Assembly: GCF_003260205.1 (NCBI RefSeq)
Contig: NZ_QERF01000002.1
Span: 434,001 to 498,000 of the forward strand
Source of the DNA: Winogradskyella tangerina
Lineage (GTDB): Bacteria; Bacteroidota; Bacteroidia; Flavobacteriales; Flavobacteriaceae
DNA: 64,000 nt
Reading direction: 5' to 3'
The position numbers and the translations under genes were made by a program. Below, one piece after another: positions 61,163 to 64,000 of the stretch. The first letter of the stretch is position 1; each line of letters begins with the position of its first letter. The notes under the pieces were generated by a model. That model worked only from the letters and a program-made list of their open reading frames with translations. It did no database searches and was not told where the DNA came from.

Positions 61163-61636
61163 CTACTCATTAAATAACTCCGCTACATCCGAAAATCCTT
61201 TGATTCTAGCATGGTCTAATGCTGTTTTACCACCAGCGTCTTCTATCGATGGGTCGGCATTATTTTCCAATAGAAGTTTAACAACCTCGATCTGATTGTA
61301 CTGGGTTGCAAAATTTAAGGCCGTAGTACCATTGTTATTTTGAATGTTGATATTGGCACCGTTATCGAGCAACAATTTAACCAGACTAAGATTACCTTTA
61401 AAACTTACACCAATCAATGCGGTGTTACCCGATCCATCGGTTCCATTAATATTGGCTTTATTTTCAATTAACAGCTTCGCGATATCCTCTTGATCAAAAT
61501 ACGTAGCAAAAATGAGTGGCGTAAATCCCCTCGCATCTTCAGAATTTACCAAATGAGGATTGTTTTGCAATTGCAGTCTTACGTTTTCAATATTTCCTGT
61601 TTGAATCGTCCTAAAAAATAATTCTTGTGCGTTCAT
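61163..61636 (-). CDS. ankyrin-repeat protein next to katG
   Basis: A 157-residue protein of four ankyrin repeats (about 34-66, 67-99, 100-132 and 133-157; each has the G.T.L..A....(D/N)...V.LLL..GA pattern), with no signal peptide. It lies 75 bases after katG on the same strand, with a terminator between them, so it is expressed by readthrough or its own promoter. Ankyrin proteins beside catalase genes (AnkB with KatB in Pseudomonas) are needed for full catalase activity; a similar role is likely here but not proven. Confidence 0.85.
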   Translation of the reverse strand: MNAQELFFRTIQTGNIENVRLQLQNNPHLVNSEDARGFTPLIFATYFDQEDIAKLLIENKANINGTDGSGNTALIGVSFKGNLSLVKLLLDNGANINIQNNNGTTALNFATQYNQIEVVKLLLENNADPSIEDAGGKTALDHARIKGFSDVAELFNE

Positions 61637-61651
61637 TGTTCATAAAATTTA

Positions 61652-61688
61652 AAAAGGGAATGTATACTATTACTACACATTCCCTTTT
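61652..61688 (-). terminator. terminator after katG
   Basis: A 12-bp stem AAAAGGGAATGT / ACATTCCCTTTT with a 13-base loop, followed on the minus strand by T bases. It lies between the katG stop and the ankyrin gene start. Confidence 0.75.
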
Positions 61689-61710
61689 ATGATTTGCTAT
61701 TAATCAATTC

Positions 61711-63927
<2,217 letters not shown>

Positions 63928-64000
63928 TTATTGTTTTTGGAGAGTTATTTTTTCCTTGGATAAAATTAAAAAATTAATACGCTAAGACTAAATTTCAGAT

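Overview
The window looks like chromosomal DNA of a member of the Bacteroidota, most likely a marine-type Flavobacteriaceae. The evidence is low GC, the TTG / TAnnTTTG promoter elements typical of Bacteroidota upstream of many genes, very weak ribosome-binding sites, SPII lipoproteins and '...AQ' signal peptides, the flavobacterial order of menaquinone genes, and the many flavobacterial families present (DUF2853, DUF2891, DUF2721, YtxH, PorT-like barrel, S74-chaperone surface protein). It is about 95% coding. I saw no tRNA, rRNA, CRISPR array, transposase or prophage block.

Layout. 1-8.9 kb: menaquinone cluster on the minus strand (menI-like thioesterase, menF, menD, then DUF2853 and a CvfB-like S1 protein, menB, menA, an MBL hydrolase, and menC cut by the left edge). 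It is interrupted by a plus-strand sterol-desaturase-like gene and a small unknown gene. 9-15.6 kb: small enzymes, a secreted esterase with a helical-repeat tail, a 1056-residue surface protein with 318-bp tandem repeats and an S74 chaperone domain, and a frameshifted gene. 15.6-23 kb: housekeeping genes (nitronate monooxygenase, rRNA methyltransferase, dnaK, panB, rluA-type synthase) with small secreted proteins. The dnaK 3' end is duplicated around a short dispersed-type repeat. 23-25 kb: three-gene operon (small Gly/Pro-tailed protein, 7-TM protein, histidine kinase). 25-29.7 kb: tight five-gene operon of a DUF2891 lipoprotein, an Nramp-fold transporter lacking the metal ligands, and the 5-oxoprolinase subunits PxpA, PxpB and PxpC; this is the best candidate for an under-described functional unit. 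29.8-46.7 kb: TPR membrane protein, ComM/YifB, amidase, YheT hydrolase, CocE-type peptidase, adenine deaminase-tilS, pabB, a giant TraB/GumN fusion and a DEAD-box helicase. 46.7-52 kb: MscS-like channel, ECF sigma factor, small membrane proteins and a LytS/LytTR pair. 52-64 kb: lpdA with a porin, a PAS-LuxR regulator, a CPBP protein, an Lrp regulator divergent from a methionine-gamma-lyase-type enzyme, NhaC, a prohibitin-like lipoprotein, an ankyrin protein and katG.

How genes work together. The men genes supply most steps from chorismate to demethylmenaquinone (menE is not in view), while pabB draws on the same chorismate for folate. The pxp operon should open 5-oxoproline to glutamate, and the two extra genes suggest uptake or processing of its source. 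KatG plus ankyrin is a recurrent peroxide-defence pairing. Several -7 promoter elements sit only four bases before a start codon, which suggests leaderless or nearly leaderless mRNAs. All functional calls are from reading the sequence; no database search was run.
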